A stretch of DNA of 53,581 nt from Oscillospiraceae bacterium (GTDB lineage Bacteria; Bacillota; Clostridia; Oscillospirales; Oscillospiraceae), in NCBI GenBank assembly GCA_902779945.1, contig CACZDN010000018.1, forward strand, positions 1-53,581. Direction: 5' to 3'. Shown here piece after piece: positions 24,881-33,783 of this stretch. The first letter of the stretch is position 1. Each line of letters opens with the position of its first letter. The notes under the pieces are model-generated. The model saw only the letters and a program-made list of their open reading frames with translations. It had not been told where the DNA came from and did no database searches. The translations under genes and the position numbers were made by a program.

Positions 24881-25951
24881 ATGTTTGACAAACTCCGACA
24901 GCTTGAAAAGAAATACGAGCTTCTCTGCGCCCGGATGGAGGAGCCTGCGACCTATTCCGACCCCGCCGTCTACGCGAAGTACGAGCGCGAGGCGCGGGAG
25001 CTGGAGCCGCTGATCACCGCCTGGCGCAGCTACAGACGCGCCTGCGAAAGCATGGACGAGGCCCTGGCCCTCATGTCCGACAGCGAGATGAAGGAGCTTG
25101 CCCAGGAGGAATACGCCTCCGCAAAGGCCGACAGGGAGCGCCTGGAGCAGGAAATCAGGATCCTGCTTCTGCCCAGGGACCCGAACGACGGGAAGAACGT
25201 CATCATGGAGATACGCGGCGGCGTCGGCGGGGAAGAGGGGATGCTCTTCGCGGCCGACCTCTTCCGCATGTACTCCATGTACGCCGAGTCGAAGGGCTGG
25301 AAGATCGACGTCGCCAACGTCAGCGAGACGGAGCTCGGCGGCATCAAGGAGATCAGCTTCGTCATTGAGGGCGAAGGGGCATATTCCCGCCTGAAATTCG
25401 AGGCCGGCGGGCACCGCGTCCAGCGCGTCCCGGTCACGGAGTCCGGCGGCCGCATCCACACCTCGGCCGCAACGGTGGCGGTTCTGCCGGAGGTGGAGGA
25501 GATCGACTTCCGCCTCGACCCCGGCGATTTGAAGATCGACACCTACCGCTCCTCGGGCGCGGGCGGCCAGCACGTCAACAAGACGGAGAGCGCCATCCGC
25601 ATCACCCACCTGCCCACGGGCCTTGTCGTCGAATGCCAGGACGAGCGCAGCCAGTACAAAAACAAGGACCGCGCCATGCAGATCCTGCGCGCCAAGCTCT
25701 ACGAGGCGGAGCGCGCCAGACAGCACGCCGCCATCGCCAGCGAGCGCCGCAGTCAGATCGGCTCCGGCGACAGGAGCGAGCGCGTGCGCACCTATAACTT
25801 TCCGCAAAACCGCGTGACGGATCACCGCCTCAGCGGCGAGGTGAAAAACTTCAACCTCCAGCCCATCCTGAACGGTGATCTCGACGCACTGATCGACAGC
25901 CTTGTCACCGCCGATCAGGCGGCGCTTTTGCAGGCGCAGACGGAGGCCTGA
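24881..25951 (+). CDS. prfA: Peptide chain release factor 1
   Basis: This 356-residue release factor reads UAA and UAG stop codons. The GGQ motif that triggers peptidyl-tRNA hydrolysis is at 228-230 in SSGAGGQHVNKTESAIR. The anticodon-like domain precedes it (EMEIRGGVGGEEGMLFA region). The ATG at 24881 follows GAGGGAG. The usual downstream partner prmC, the GGQ glutamine methyltransferase, is absent; the TsaC-CoaE fusion starts at the next base instead. Confidence 0.97.
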   Translation: MFDKLRQLEKKYELLCARMEEPATYSDPAVYAKYEREARELEPLITAWRSYRRACESMDEALALMSDSEMKELAQEEYASAKADRERLEQEIRILLLPRDPNDGKNVIMEIRGGVGGEEGMLFAADLFRMYSMYAESKGWKIDVANVSETELGGIKEISFVIEGEGAYSRLKFEAGGHRVQRVPVTESGGRIHTSAATVAVLPEVEEIDFRLDPGDLKIDTYRSSGAGGQHVNKTESAIRITHLPTGLVVECQDERSQYKNKDRAMQILRAKLYEAERARQHAAIASERRSQIGSGDRSERVRTYNFPQNRVTDHRLSGEVKNFNLQPILNGDLDALIDSLVTADQAALLQAQTEA

Positions 25952-27160
25952 ATGGAGACGCTTCTGCTTACAGAAAATATGGACGCGGCGGCCCGCATCC
26001 TGCAAAACGGCGGCCTCGTTGCCGTCCCGACAGAGACGGTCTACGGCCTCGCCGGGAACGGACTGGACGAGGCCGCGGTCACGCAGATCTATGAGATCAA
26101 GGGCCGCCCTTCGGTCAAGCCACTCTCGCTCATGGTACCGGATGAGGGCGCGATGGAGCGCTATTGTCTCGAAGTGCCTGCGCAGGCCCACGCCCTTGCG
26201 CGGCGCTTCTGGCCGGGGCCGCTCACGATCGTGCTGAAAGCCGGGGCGGAGATCCCGTCTATTGTCCTCGCGGGCGGCGAGACCGTCGGCCTGCGCTGCC
26301 CGGACCATCCGCTGACGCTCGAGCTGCTGCGCTCCTGCGGGCTGCCGCTGGCTGCCCCGTCGGCAAACCCCTCGGGGGAGGCCAGTCCCAAAACGGCGGA
26401 GCAGGTCATGGGCTACTTTGACGGCAGGATCGACGCGGTGATCGACGGCGGCCCCTGCGGCATCGGCAGGGAGTCGACCCTGATCGACCTGACGCGGCGG
26501 CCTTACCGCATTCTGCGCGAGGGGGCGCTGCCCGGGGAGACGATACGCGAGGCTCTCGCGGAGGAGCTCACGCTCATCGGCATCACGGGCGGCTCCGGCG
26601 TCGGCAAGACCACCGCGCTCGCGGAGCTTGAGAAGCTGGGCGCGCTGGTCATCGACTGCGACGCGCTGTATCATGCGCTCCTGGAGACGGACCGGGTGCT
26701 GCTGGACGAATTGGACGCGGCCTTCCCCGGCACTGTCCGGGACGGCGTTCTCGACCGGAAGGCTCTCGGCAGGCTGGTCTTCGCGTCGGCGGAAAAGCTC
26801 TCGCTTCTGAACCGCATCACGCACCGCCATGTCTGCCTCGCCGTGGAGGAGCGGCTGCGGGATTTCGCGATGGAGGGCGGGACCCTCGCCGCGGTCGACG
26901 CGGTGGAGCTCATCTCCGCGGGGCTCTCGCGGCGCTGTACCGCAACCGTCGGCGTACTGGCCGACAGAGAGCGGCGCATCGCCCGCATCATGGCGCGGGA
27001 CGCGCTCGGCGCAGAGGACGCAGAGAGAAGACTCCGGGCCCAGAGACCGGACGAATACTACAGAGAGCGCTGCACCCACATTCTTGTGAATAACGCTGAC
27101 CGGGAGAGCTTTGAAAAGGCCTGCCGCCAGCTTTTTAAGGAGATATTGAACCATGGATGA
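25952..27160 (+). CDS. Fusion: threonylcarbamoyl-AMP synthase (TsaC/Sua5) + dephospho-CoA kinase
   Basis: This 402-residue protein has two complete modules. Residues 1-~205 are a YrdC/TsaC domain with VPTETVYGLAGNG, KGRPSVKPL and APSANPSGEASP. It makes threonylcarbamoyl-AMP for the t6A37 modification of ANN-decoding tRNAs. Residues ~208-402 are CoaE, with P-loop GITGGSGVGKTT, VIDCDALYH and the lid ITHRHV. CoaE phosphorylates dephospho-CoA in the last step of CoA synthesis. The reading frame runs through without a stop, and no SD and start are evident at the joint. The Sua5-specific C-terminal domain is missing. It starts right after prfA and overlaps the next gene by eight bases. Confidence 0.9.
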   Translation: METLLLTENMDAAARILQNGGLVAVPTETVYGLAGNGLDEAAVTQIYEIKGRPSVKPLSLMVPDEGAMERYCLEVPAQAHALARRFWPGPLTIVLKAGAEIPSIVLAGGETVGLRCPDHPLTLELLRSCGLPLAAPSANPSGEASPKTAEQVMGYFDGRIDAVIDGGPCGIGRESTLIDLTRRPYRILREGALPGETIREALAEELTLIGITGGSGVGKTTALAELEKLGALVIDCDALYHALLETDRVLLDELDAAFPGTVRDGVLDRKALGRLVFASAEKLSLLNRITHRHVCLAVEERLRDFAMEGGTLAAVDAVELISAGLSRRCTATVGVLADRERRIARIMARDALGAEDAERRLRAQRPDEYYRERCTHILVNNADRESFEKACRQLFKEILNHG

Positions 27161-28535
27161 ACTGAGAAAGAACCTCTTTTATGAACAGAAAAACGGCTAT
27201 GACTGCATCGACCGGGACGAGCATATCGCGGCCGAGGAGTACTGCCGGGGCTACATGTCCTTCCTGAACGACTCCCGCACCGAGCGCGAGGCCGTGATCA
27301 ACGCCATCGGGCTTGCCCGCGAGCAGGGCTTTATCGAATACCGGCCCGGGATGGAGCTCCACCCGGGCATGAAGCTCTACAGCTGCAACCGCGGCAAGGC
27401 GCTGATGCTTGCGGTCATCGGACAGAGAAGTCTCGAGGACGGCGTCGTCATCGCCGGCGCGCACATCGACTCCCCGCGCCTCGATCTCAAACAGATCCCG
27501 GTGTACGAGAGCGACGAGCTCTGCTACTTCCGCACCCACTACTACGGCGGCATCAAGAAGTACCAGTGGGTCACGATCCCGCTGGAGCTGCACGGCGTCG
27601 TCATGTTGAAAAACGGGGAGCGGGTCGACGTCTGCATCGGGCGCGAGGCCGGCGATCCCCGCTTTGTCATCACCGACCTGCTGCCGCATCTGGCGAAGGA
27701 CCAGATGAAGAAGACCATGGCCGAGGGTATCACCGGCGAGGCGCTGAACATCCTCATCGGCTCCGTCCCCTACGCGGACGAGGGCAAGGACCGCGTGAAG
27801 CTCGCCGTGCTCAGTGTGCTGAACGACATGTACGGCATCACCGAGGAGGACTTTCTCTCGGCGGAGCTGACCGCGGTGCCGGCCTTCGACGTGTGCGAGA
27901 TCGGCCTTGACCGCAGCATGATCGGCGGCTACGGCCACGACGACCGGGTCTGCGCCTACGCGGAGCTCAAGGCCATCTTCGACGTGAAGGACCCCGTCCG
28001 CACCTGCGTCTGCATCCTGGCGGACAAGGAGGAGACCGGCTCCGACGGTGTGAGCGGGATGCAGAGCCACGCCTTCGATACCTTCATGCAGGATCTCTGC
28101 GCCGCCCAGGGGGTCGAGCTCAGGCGCTGCTTTGAAAAGAGCTTCTGCCTCTCCGCGGATGTGACCGCGGCGTTTGACCCGCTGTACCCGGACGTGTCCG
28201 AGAAGCGCAGCGAGGCCAAGCTGAACTACGGCATGGGCATCAGCAAGTTCACCGGCGCCCGCGGCAAGTCCGGCACCAGCGACGCCTCGGCCGAGGTCGT
28301 GTCCTATCTCCGCCGCCTCTTTGACAAGGCGGGCGTTGTCTGGCAGATGGCCGAGCTCGGCAAGGTCGACCAGGGGGGCGGCGGCACCATCGCACTCTAC
28401 ATGGCAAACCGCAACATCGACACCATCGACGCCGGCGTTCCGGTTTTGAGCATGCACGCCCCCTTCGAGCTGGTGGCCAAGCTCGACTGCTACATGACCT
28501 ACAAGGGCGTCCTGGCGGCCTACAGCGACGACTGA
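27153..28535 (+). CDS. apeB: M18 family aminopeptidase
   Basis: This 460-residue dizinc aminopeptidase of the aspartyl aminopeptidase clan is cytoplasmic. Metal-site blocks are AGAHIDSPRLDLK, LADKEETGSDGV, GYGHDDRVCAYAE and the C-terminal SMHAPFELVAKLDCY. It releases N-terminal residues, often acidic ones, from peptides. The start overlaps the end of the TsaC-CoaE gene by eight bases, so both are on one message. After its stop come repeats and no gene until 28845. Confidence 0.93.
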   Translation: MDELRKNLFYEQKNGYDCIDRDEHIAAEEYCRGYMSFLNDSRTEREAVINAIGLAREQGFIEYRPGMELHPGMKLYSCNRGKALMLAVIGQRSLEDGVVIAGAHIDSPRLDLKQIPVYESDELCYFRTHYYGGIKKYQWVTIPLELHGVVMLKNGERVDVCIGREAGDPRFVITDLLPHLAKDQMKKTMAEGITGEALNILIGSVPYADEGKDRVKLAVLSVLNDMYGITEEDFLSAELTAVPAFDVCEIGLDRSMIGGYGHDDRVCAYAELKAIFDVKDPVRTCVCILADKEETGSDGVSGMQSHAFDTFMQDLCAAQGVELRRCFEKSFCLSADVTAAFDPLYPDVSEKRSEAKLNYGMGISKFTGARGKSGTSDASAEVVSYLRRLFDKAGVVWQMAELGKVDQGGGGTIALYMANRNIDTIDAGVPVLSMHAPFELVAKLDCYMTYKGVLAAYSDD

Positions 28536-28564
28536 ACGACGCCCGCAAAACAGAAAACCCGCTT

Positions 28565-28771
28565 GTCATCCTGAGGAGCGAAGCGACGAAGGATCTTTCT
28601 TTCAGGCAACACCGCACAATTCGCCTGCGGCATCTCCTGGAAAATTTGCGTCCTGATTTCGAGCCTTTTTCTTGAGGTACACAAAGTACATCTGCGAAAA
28701 AGTGCCTTTATCAGAACCCAATTTTTCTCAGGATCTGCTCTTGCCGAATTGATCCTTCGCTTTCGCTCGGG
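28565..28771. repeat. GTCATCCTGAG palindrome (copy 1), split by a MITE copy
   Basis: The left half (28565-28604) contains GTCATCCTGAG and GAAGGATC. The right half (about 28750-28771) contains GATCCTTCGCTTTCGCTC. The GGCAACACC repeat (28605-28745) lies between them, as if inserted. The other copies at 33287, 35531 and 49875 are uninterrupted. The whole 309-base gap between the aminopeptidase and TepA is explained by these repeats. Confidence 0.7.
28605..28745 (+). repeat. MITE-like repeat GGCAACACC, copy 1
   Basis: This 141-base unit starts GGCAACACCGCACAA and ends CTGCTCTTGCC, so the ends share a short inverted GGCAA. Conserved internal blocks are CTCCTGGAAAAT, TTTTTCTTG, ACACAAAGTA and GCCTT.ATCAGAACCC. 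The same unit occurs at 36315 and 44902 in the same orientation. It encodes no transposase. Confidence 0.75.
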
Positions 28772-28844
28772 GGGGCTGGCCCCCTTCTCCGGGCGGTTAT
28801 TCCGTCCCGCTTCCGTCAAGAATAGGGGACAGGGGGTGATCCGT

Positions 28845-29489
28845 GTGGAGGAAATCAGAGAGCTCGGACAGGCAAGGCCGGGGAGCATCCACTGCCTGAC
28901 CATCATCGGACAGATCGAGGGGCACCAGATCCTGCCGGACGACGTGAAGGCCACAAAGTATGAGCATATCCTGCCCACCATCGCGGCCATTGAGGAGTCG
29001 CCGGAGGTGACGGCGCTGCTGATCCTGCTCAACACGGCCGGCGGCGACGTGGAGGCGGGCCTTGCCATCGCGGAGATGATCGCGGGCATGAGAAAGCCAA
29101 CGGCCTCCCTCGTCCTGGGCGGGGGACATTCGATCGGCGTCCCGCTCGCCGTCAGCGCGGACAGGAGCTTCATCGCGGCCTCCGCCTCTATGACCATCCA
29201 TCCCGTGCGCATCAGCGGCGTCGTGATCGGCGCCGCCCAGACCTACGACTATCTCGCGCGGATGCAGGAGCGCATCACGGCCTTTGTGACGGCCCACTCC
29301 CGCATCCCGGAGGGGCGCTTCCTGCGCCTCATGTCCGACACCACGCAGCTTGCAAACGACGTGGGCAGCATCCTCTCGGGCCAGGAGGCGGTGAAGGAGG
29401 GCCTGATCGACGGCATCGGCACCCTGTCCGACGCCCTGCGCTATCTGCACGGGCGTGCGTGCGAACTGCCGCGACAAGCGCAAGAGTAA
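28845..29489 (+). CDS. tepA: ClpP-class translocation-enhancing protease TepA
   Basis: This 214-residue ClpP/crotonase-fold serine protease is of the TepA type. It has the N-terminal LTIIGQIEGHQILP, TKYEHILPTIAAIEES and LLNTAGGDVEAGLAIAEMI. The catalytic serine is probable in GGGHSIGVPLAVSADRSF and the histidine in MTIHPVR. TepA has been linked to protein secretion and spore peptide degradation in Bacillus. The GTG at 28845 was chosen because AGGGGG lies eight bases upstream and the protein then starts MEEIRELGQ; the longer frame runs into the repeat. In many Clostridia it lies next to ftsK, as here. Confidence 0.88.
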   Translation: MEEIRELGQARPGSIHCLTIIGQIEGHQILPDDVKATKYEHILPTIAAIEESPEVTALLILLNTAGGDVEAGLAIAEMIAGMRKPTASLVLGGGHSIGVPLAVSADRSFIAASASMTIHPVRISGVVIGAAQTYDYLARMQERITAFVTAHSRIPEGRFLRLMSDTTQLANDVGSILSGQEAVKEGLIDGIGTLSDALRYLHGRACELPRQAQE

Positions 29490-29520
29490 ACAATTTGTAA
29501 AACAAGCCGGTTTTTTCGCT

Positions 29521-29660
29521 TGGCTCCCCCTCCGGGGGAGCTGTCATGGCCAATCTCACGCGAGGCCGTGACTGAGAGGGCATCTATGGCGGCAAAGACC
29601 CTCTCCGCCCCAGGGTGCGCACTGGGGCACATCTCCCCGGAGGGAGAGACAAGGACCCTT
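29521..29660. repeat. GC-rich intergenic repeat with stem-loops
   Basis: The gap between tepA and uppP contains a hairpin of GCTCCCCC and GGGGGAGC (29523-29541), a second hairpin of GCCCCAG and CTGGGGC (29607-29628), and the tract GACTGAGAGGGC. Such cassettes are common in gut Clostridia genomes and may terminate tepA transcription. No gene is supported here. Confidence 0.5.
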
Positions 29661-29711
29661 GCCTGCGCTTTCTCCATACATGCATTTGCCGCGGAGATCT
29701 GCGTTAATCCC

Positions 29712-29740
29712 TTGTTTTTATGGCGAACTTGTGCTATAAT
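29712..29740 (+). promoter_or_regulatory. Predicted uppP-ftsK promoter with extended -10
   Basis: TTGTTT (29712-29717) and the consensus TATAAT (29735-29740) are spaced by 17 bases, with TG before the -10. The sites lie about 30 bases upstream of uppP. Confidence 0.8.
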
Positions 29741-29771
29741 TTAGTTTACGATAATTGTGGAGGTCATGGCA

Positions 29772-30605
29772 ATGTCGATTTGGAACGCTGTCTTGCTGGG
29801 CCTGATTCAGGGGATTGCCGAGTTCTTGCCGATCTCCAGCTCGGGGCACTTCTCCGTTGTCAACAACCTGTTCAAGCTCTCGGACATCTCGGAGGGGCAC
29901 GCGCTTTTCCAGTCGCTGCTGTATCTGGCGTCGCTGCTCTCCGTCTGCATCGTCTACTGGCCGGAGATACGCGCCATGGTGTTTGAGGTGCTGTCCTTTG
30001 CCGATCTCGGCCCGCTGGCCGGGCAGGAGCGTGCGCGCTATCCCGCGGCCCGCTGCTTTTTCATGCTCGTGCTGGGCACGCTGCCGCTGCTTCTGGCCCT
30101 GCCCTTCAACAGCCGCATCGAGGCGCTGAACGACCGGGACATCTTCATCGGCGTCATGCTGATTCTGACAGGCTGCCTCCTCTACGTCTCCGACAGGATG
30201 ATCCCCGGAAAGAAGAACGCGAACACCATGACGGTGACGGACGCGCTGCTCGTCGGCCTGTGCCAGAGCGTTTCGACGATACCGGGGCTGTCCCGCTCGG
30301 CCGTGACCATCACAGCCGGCGTCGCGGTGGGCCTGCGGCGGGATTTCGCGGTGAACTACTCGTTTCTGCTGTGCATCCCGGCGATCTTCGGCGCGGCGGT
30401 CCTGTCCTTCGGCAAGGCCGTGCGGGACGGGATCGACTGGCACAGCGTCCCCGCGTATCTGGTCGGCATGGCGGTCGCCCTGCTCACAAGCGTCGCCATC
30501 ATCCACATCATGCGATACATAAGCAAAAAGGCCAGGTTCGGCGGCTTCGCGTACTACTGCTGGGTCGTCGGCGTCCTGTCCGTCATCCTGCATCTGATAT
30601 TCTGA
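29772..30605 (+). CDS. uppP: Undecaprenyl-diphosphate phosphatase (UppP/BacA)
   Basis: This 277-residue polytopic membrane enzyme recycles undecaprenyl pyrophosphate to the monophosphate carrier used for cell-wall synthesis. The two active-site loops are present: EFLPISSSGH near the N-terminus and STIPGLSRSAVTITAG in the second half. The ATG at 29772 is eight bases after GGAGG; the ATG at 29766 is too close. The gene is followed after 22 bases by ftsK. Confidence 0.95.
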   Translation: MSIWNAVLLGLIQGIAEFLPISSSGHFSVVNNLFKLSDISEGHALFQSLLYLASLLSVCIVYWPEIRAMVFEVLSFADLGPLAGQERARYPAARCFFMLVLGTLPLLLALPFNSRIEALNDRDIFIGVMLILTGCLLYVSDRMIPGKKNANTMTVTDALLVGLCQSVSTIPGLSRSAVTITAGVAVGLRRDFAVNYSFLLCIPAIFGAAVLSFGKAVRDGIDWHSVPAYLVGMAVALLTSVAIIHIMRYISKKARFGGFAYYCWVVGVLSVILHLIF

Positions 30606-30627
30606 GCTCCTGAAAGGAACAATACTC

Positions 30628-33276
30628 ATGGCACAAAAAAGTACCGCAAAAAAGACAGGCAAGTCCAAAAGCGCGCCCGCGAAGAGAAAAAGCGCAAGAC
30701 AGCAGCCCATGATGCCGCCGGAGCCCGTGGTCCCGATCCGGCGCGAGCTCGGCGGCGTGTTTTTCCTCTTCCTCACGCTCGTCATCGCGATCAGCTATTT
30801 CCGGGACGAGGGGGCCTTTGTGCAGTTCTTCTCCGGGCTTGTGAAGGGCTTCGCGGGCTGGGGCTACTGGATCACCGCGCCCGTGTTTCTGCTGATCTCC
30901 TACATTCTGCTGTTTCACCGGGGCAGACCGGTGGCGCTGCGCAGCTTCTGCGCGTTCATGATCCCGATCTTCGTCGCCGCCATCGTCAGCATTTTTGAAA
31001 AGAGCTATGTTTTCAGCGACAGAGACCTCGCGGAGATGGCGGATCTGCTCTTTGAGCACGGCAAGTCCCTGGACAGCGCCGGCGTCTTCGGCGGCTTTCT
31101 CGCCATCGGGCTGGAGAGCGCACTGAGCATCTGGGGCGCGATCCCTGTGCTCGTCGTCCTGATTCTGGCCTGCGCGATCTACGCCTTCAGCGGCAGCGTC
31201 AAGAAGACCGCCGACCGGGTGAAGATCCAGATGCAGGCGCAGTACGATCCCTCCCTGTACGAAAACGCACTCACGCCCATCGAGGCGGTCACGCAGAATC
31301 TTGCGCAGACCAAGGCGAGAAAGATCGAGCGCGTGGAGCGCTCCGCCTACAGCACGGACATCCCCCTCGGGGATGACGACGCGATGAGCCTTCTGGGGAA
31401 GAACGACATCCCCCTCGGCACGGACCTGCCGGAGAGCAAACCGCGCCGCAAGCCGAAGATCACCGTCGTCAACGAGAAGAAGACGGCAAACGTCGCCCCG
31501 CTGAGCGAGGAGGAGGCCGCCGCCATCGCCGGCGTCGACATCAAGAGCTTCGACGAGGCTAAATCGGCGGGACGCGCGAAGAAGCCGGAAAAGCCCGTCA
31601 GCGTGAAGCCCTCTGCGCGGGGGACGACGGTCTCGGCGGAGATCTCCGATCCCCCCAAAATCCAGCGCCTCAGCCGGGACGAGCTGCATGCCGAGACCCA
31701 GGCGGTCGCCGCGGCGATCAATGCCACCGAGGACGCGCCCGACTACGTTTTCCCGCCGGTCGAAATGCTCCGCAGCGGTACCGCCGCAACGGGCGACAGC
31801 CGGGAAGAGATCCTGGTCAACAAGGAGCGGCTCGAGGGGGCGCTCCACAGCTTCGGCATCGCCGCCTCCATCGTCGGCGTGATCCGCGGCCCCACGGTCA
31901 CGCGCTACGACATTGAGCTCGAGCAGGGCGTCAAGCTCTCGCGGGTGACCAATCTGGCGGGCGACCTGGCGCTGGCTCTCGGCGTCGTGAATGTCCGCAT
32001 CGCCCCGATCCCGGAGAAGATTTCGACCGTGGGCATCGAGGTTCCGAACAAGATCGTCAGCACCGTCTGCCTGCGCGACATCATCGACACGCCGAAGTTT
32101 GCAAGCGCAAAATCGAAGCTCAGCTTCGCTCTCGGCAAGGACATCAGCGGCGAGGGCATCATCGGCAACATCGCGAAGCTCCCGCACCTGCTGATCGCCG
32201 GCACCACCGGCTCCGGCAAATCGGTGTGCATGAATTCGCTGATCCTGTCCCTGCTCTACAAGGCGGGACCGGACGAGGTCAAGCTCATCATGATCGACCC
32301 GAAGATGGTGGAGCTCGGCATCTACAACGGCATCCCGCACCTCTATGTACCCGTGGTGACCGACCCGAAGAAGGCCGCCGGCGCGCTGCAGTGGTCCGTG
32401 GTCGAAATGCTCAAGCGCTACCGCCTCTTCTCCGAGATCGGCGTGCGAGACCTGGAAAACTACAACCGCCACTGCCGCACAAAGGGGGAGCCGACGCTGC
32501 CCCAGGTCGTCATCGTGATCGACGAGCTGGCCGACCTCATGATGATCGCCTCCAAGGAGGTGGAGGAGAGCATCTGCCGCGTCGCCCAGATGGGCCGCGC
32601 GGCCGGTATGCATCTCGTCATCGCGACGCAGCGCCCCTCAGCGGACGTCATCACCGGTCTCATGAAGGCGAACATCCCCTCCCGCATCGCCTTCGCCGTC
32701 TCGTCCACGCTTGAAAGCCGTATCATCCTCGACCAGGGCGGCGCGGAAAAGCTCATCGGCATGGGCGACATGCTGTTCTCTCCCGTCGGCGTGGGCAAGC
32801 CCATTCGCATCCAGGGCGCCTATGTCTCGGACGAGGAGAGGGAAGACGTCATCCAGTTCATCAAGGAGAACACGGGCGAGTCCCAGCGCAATTCCGAAAT
32901 CGAGGACTTCATGAACAAGGCCGCCGAGGACAAGAACGGGAGCGACTCCGGCGCCTCCCCCAAGGAGGAGAAGGGCGGCGGCTCCGGCTATGACGAGATG
33001 CTGCCCCAGGCGGTGGAGGTCGTGCTGGAGACCAAATCCTGCTCCGTGTCCATGCTGCAAAGACGCATCAAGCTCGGCTACTCGCGGGCCGCCCGTATCG
33101 TGGACCAGATGGAGGAGCTGGGCGTCGTCGGCCCCTACGAGGGGGCAAAGCCCCGCTCCGTCGTCGTGGACCGCGAGGGCTGGGAGGCCATCCGCGCCCA
33201 GTACGGCCTCGGCGGGGACGATATGGCCCTCGCCGCCGAGATGAGCGAGGACGCGGCGAACGACTGCGACAACTGA
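30628..33276 (+). CDS. ftsK: DNA translocase FtsK/SpoIIIE
   Basis: This 882-residue DNA pump acts at division or sporulation septa. A basic N-terminus and about four membrane helices (about 40-195) are followed by a charged linker (about 200-370). The motor has Walker A GTTGSGKS at 525-532 and Walker B VIVIDELADLMM. The C-terminal gamma winged helix (about 790-850, with SMLQRRIKLGYSRAARIVDQME) reads KOPS/SRS sequences. In a spore former it moves the chromosome into the forespore. It is followed by a palindromic repeat and no classical terminator. Confidence 0.96.
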   Translation: MAQKSTAKKTGKSKSAPAKRKSARQQPMMPPEPVVPIRRELGGVFFLFLTLVIAISYFRDEGAFVQFFSGLVKGFAGWGYWITAPVFLLISYILLFHRGRPVALRSFCAFMIPIFVAAIVSIFEKSYVFSDRDLAEMADLLFEHGKSLDSAGVFGGFLAIGLESALSIWGAIPVLVVLILACAIYAFSGSVKKTADRVKIQMQAQYDPSLYENALTPIEAVTQNLAQTKARKIERVERSAYSTDIPLGDDDAMSLLGKNDIPLGTDLPESKPRRKPKITVVNEKKTANVAPLSEEEAAAIAGVDIKSFDEAKSAGRAKKPEKPVSVKPSARGTTVSAEISDPPKIQRLSRDELHAETQAVAAAINATEDAPDYVFPPVEMLRSGTAATGDSREEILVNKERLEGALHSFGIAASIVGVIRGPTVTRYDIELEQGVKLSRVTNLAGDLALALGVVNVRIAPIPEKISTVGIEVPNKIVSTVCLRDIIDTPKFASAKSKLSFALGKDISGEGIIGNIAKLPHLLIAGTTGSGKSVCMNSLILSLLYKAGPDEVKLIMIDPKMVELGIYNGIPHLYVPVVTDPKKAAGALQWSVVEMLKRYRLFSEIGVRDLENYNRHCRTKGEPTLPQVVIVIDELADLMMIASKEVEESICRVAQMGRAAGMHLVIATQRPSADVITGLMKANIPSRIAFAVSSTLESRIILDQGGAEKLIGMGDMLFSPVGVGKPIRIQGAYVSDEEREDVIQFIKENTGESQRNSEIEDFMNKAAEDKNGSDSGASPKEEKGGGSGYDEMLPQAVEVVLETKSCSVSMLQRRIKLGYSRAARIVDQMEELGVVGPYEGAKPRSVVVDREGWEAIRAQYGLGGDDMALAAEMSEDAANDCDN

Positions 33277-33286
33277 CTTCTGCCTT

Positions 33287-33343
33287 GTCATCCTGAGAAA
33301 CGAAGCGGCGGAGGAGTCTTCCTTCCGCTTCGCTCAGGATGAC
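33287..33343. repeat. GTCATCCTGAG palindrome, copy 2
   Basis: This 57-base inverted repeat starts GTCATCCTGAG and ends CTCAGGATGAC with further pairing of GAAGCGG/CCGCTTC inside. It lies between ftsK and mrnC and could end the ftsK message. Confidence 0.8.
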
Positions 33344-33381
33344 GCCGCATTTTTGAGAACGATCCCGATGGAGGGTTTTTT

Positions 33382-33780
33382 ATGGACATACTCGCTCCCC
33401 GGCTGTCGGAGAGAGAAGTGAATCAGATGAACATGCTCGCCCTCGCCCATGTCGGAGACGCAGTGTATGAGCTGCTGGTGCGCGGTATGCTCTGCTGCCG
33501 GAAAAACGCCCCGGTCATGCAGCTGCACAGGCTGACGGTTGAGAGAGTCAGAGCGGAGGCCCAGGCGCAGGCGGTCGAAAAGCTCCTGCCGTGTTTTACC
33601 GAGGACGAGCTTGCCGTCTACAGGCGCGGGCGCAACGCCAAGGTCAACTCTGTGCCCCACCATGCCGACGTCTCCCAGTACCACGCGGCGACGGGGCTCG
33701 AGGCCCTGTTCGGCTGGCTGTACCTGCAGGGGAGAACGGAGAGGATCGCGGAGCTTTTTGCCGCTGTCACGGAGGACTGA
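33382..33780 (+). CDS. mrnC: Mini-ribonuclease III
   Basis: This 132-residue protein is a lone RNase III catalytic domain without a dsRNA-binding domain. The signature is NMLALAHVGDAVYELLVRGML, with the acidic catalytic cluster, and later KVNSVPHHADVSQYHAA. Mini-III matures the 23S rRNA ends in Gram-positive bacteria. In most Firmicutes mrnC lies next to cysS; here it is followed after three bases by rqcH, which suggests an operon of ribosome-related functions. Confidence 0.93.
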   Translation: MDILAPRLSEREVNQMNMLALAHVGDAVYELLVRGMLCCRKNAPVMQLHRLTVERVRAEAQAQAVEKLLPCFTEDELAVYRRGRNAKVNSVPHHADVSQYHAATGLEALFGWLYLQGRTERIAELFAAVTED

Positions 33781-33783
33781 GCC

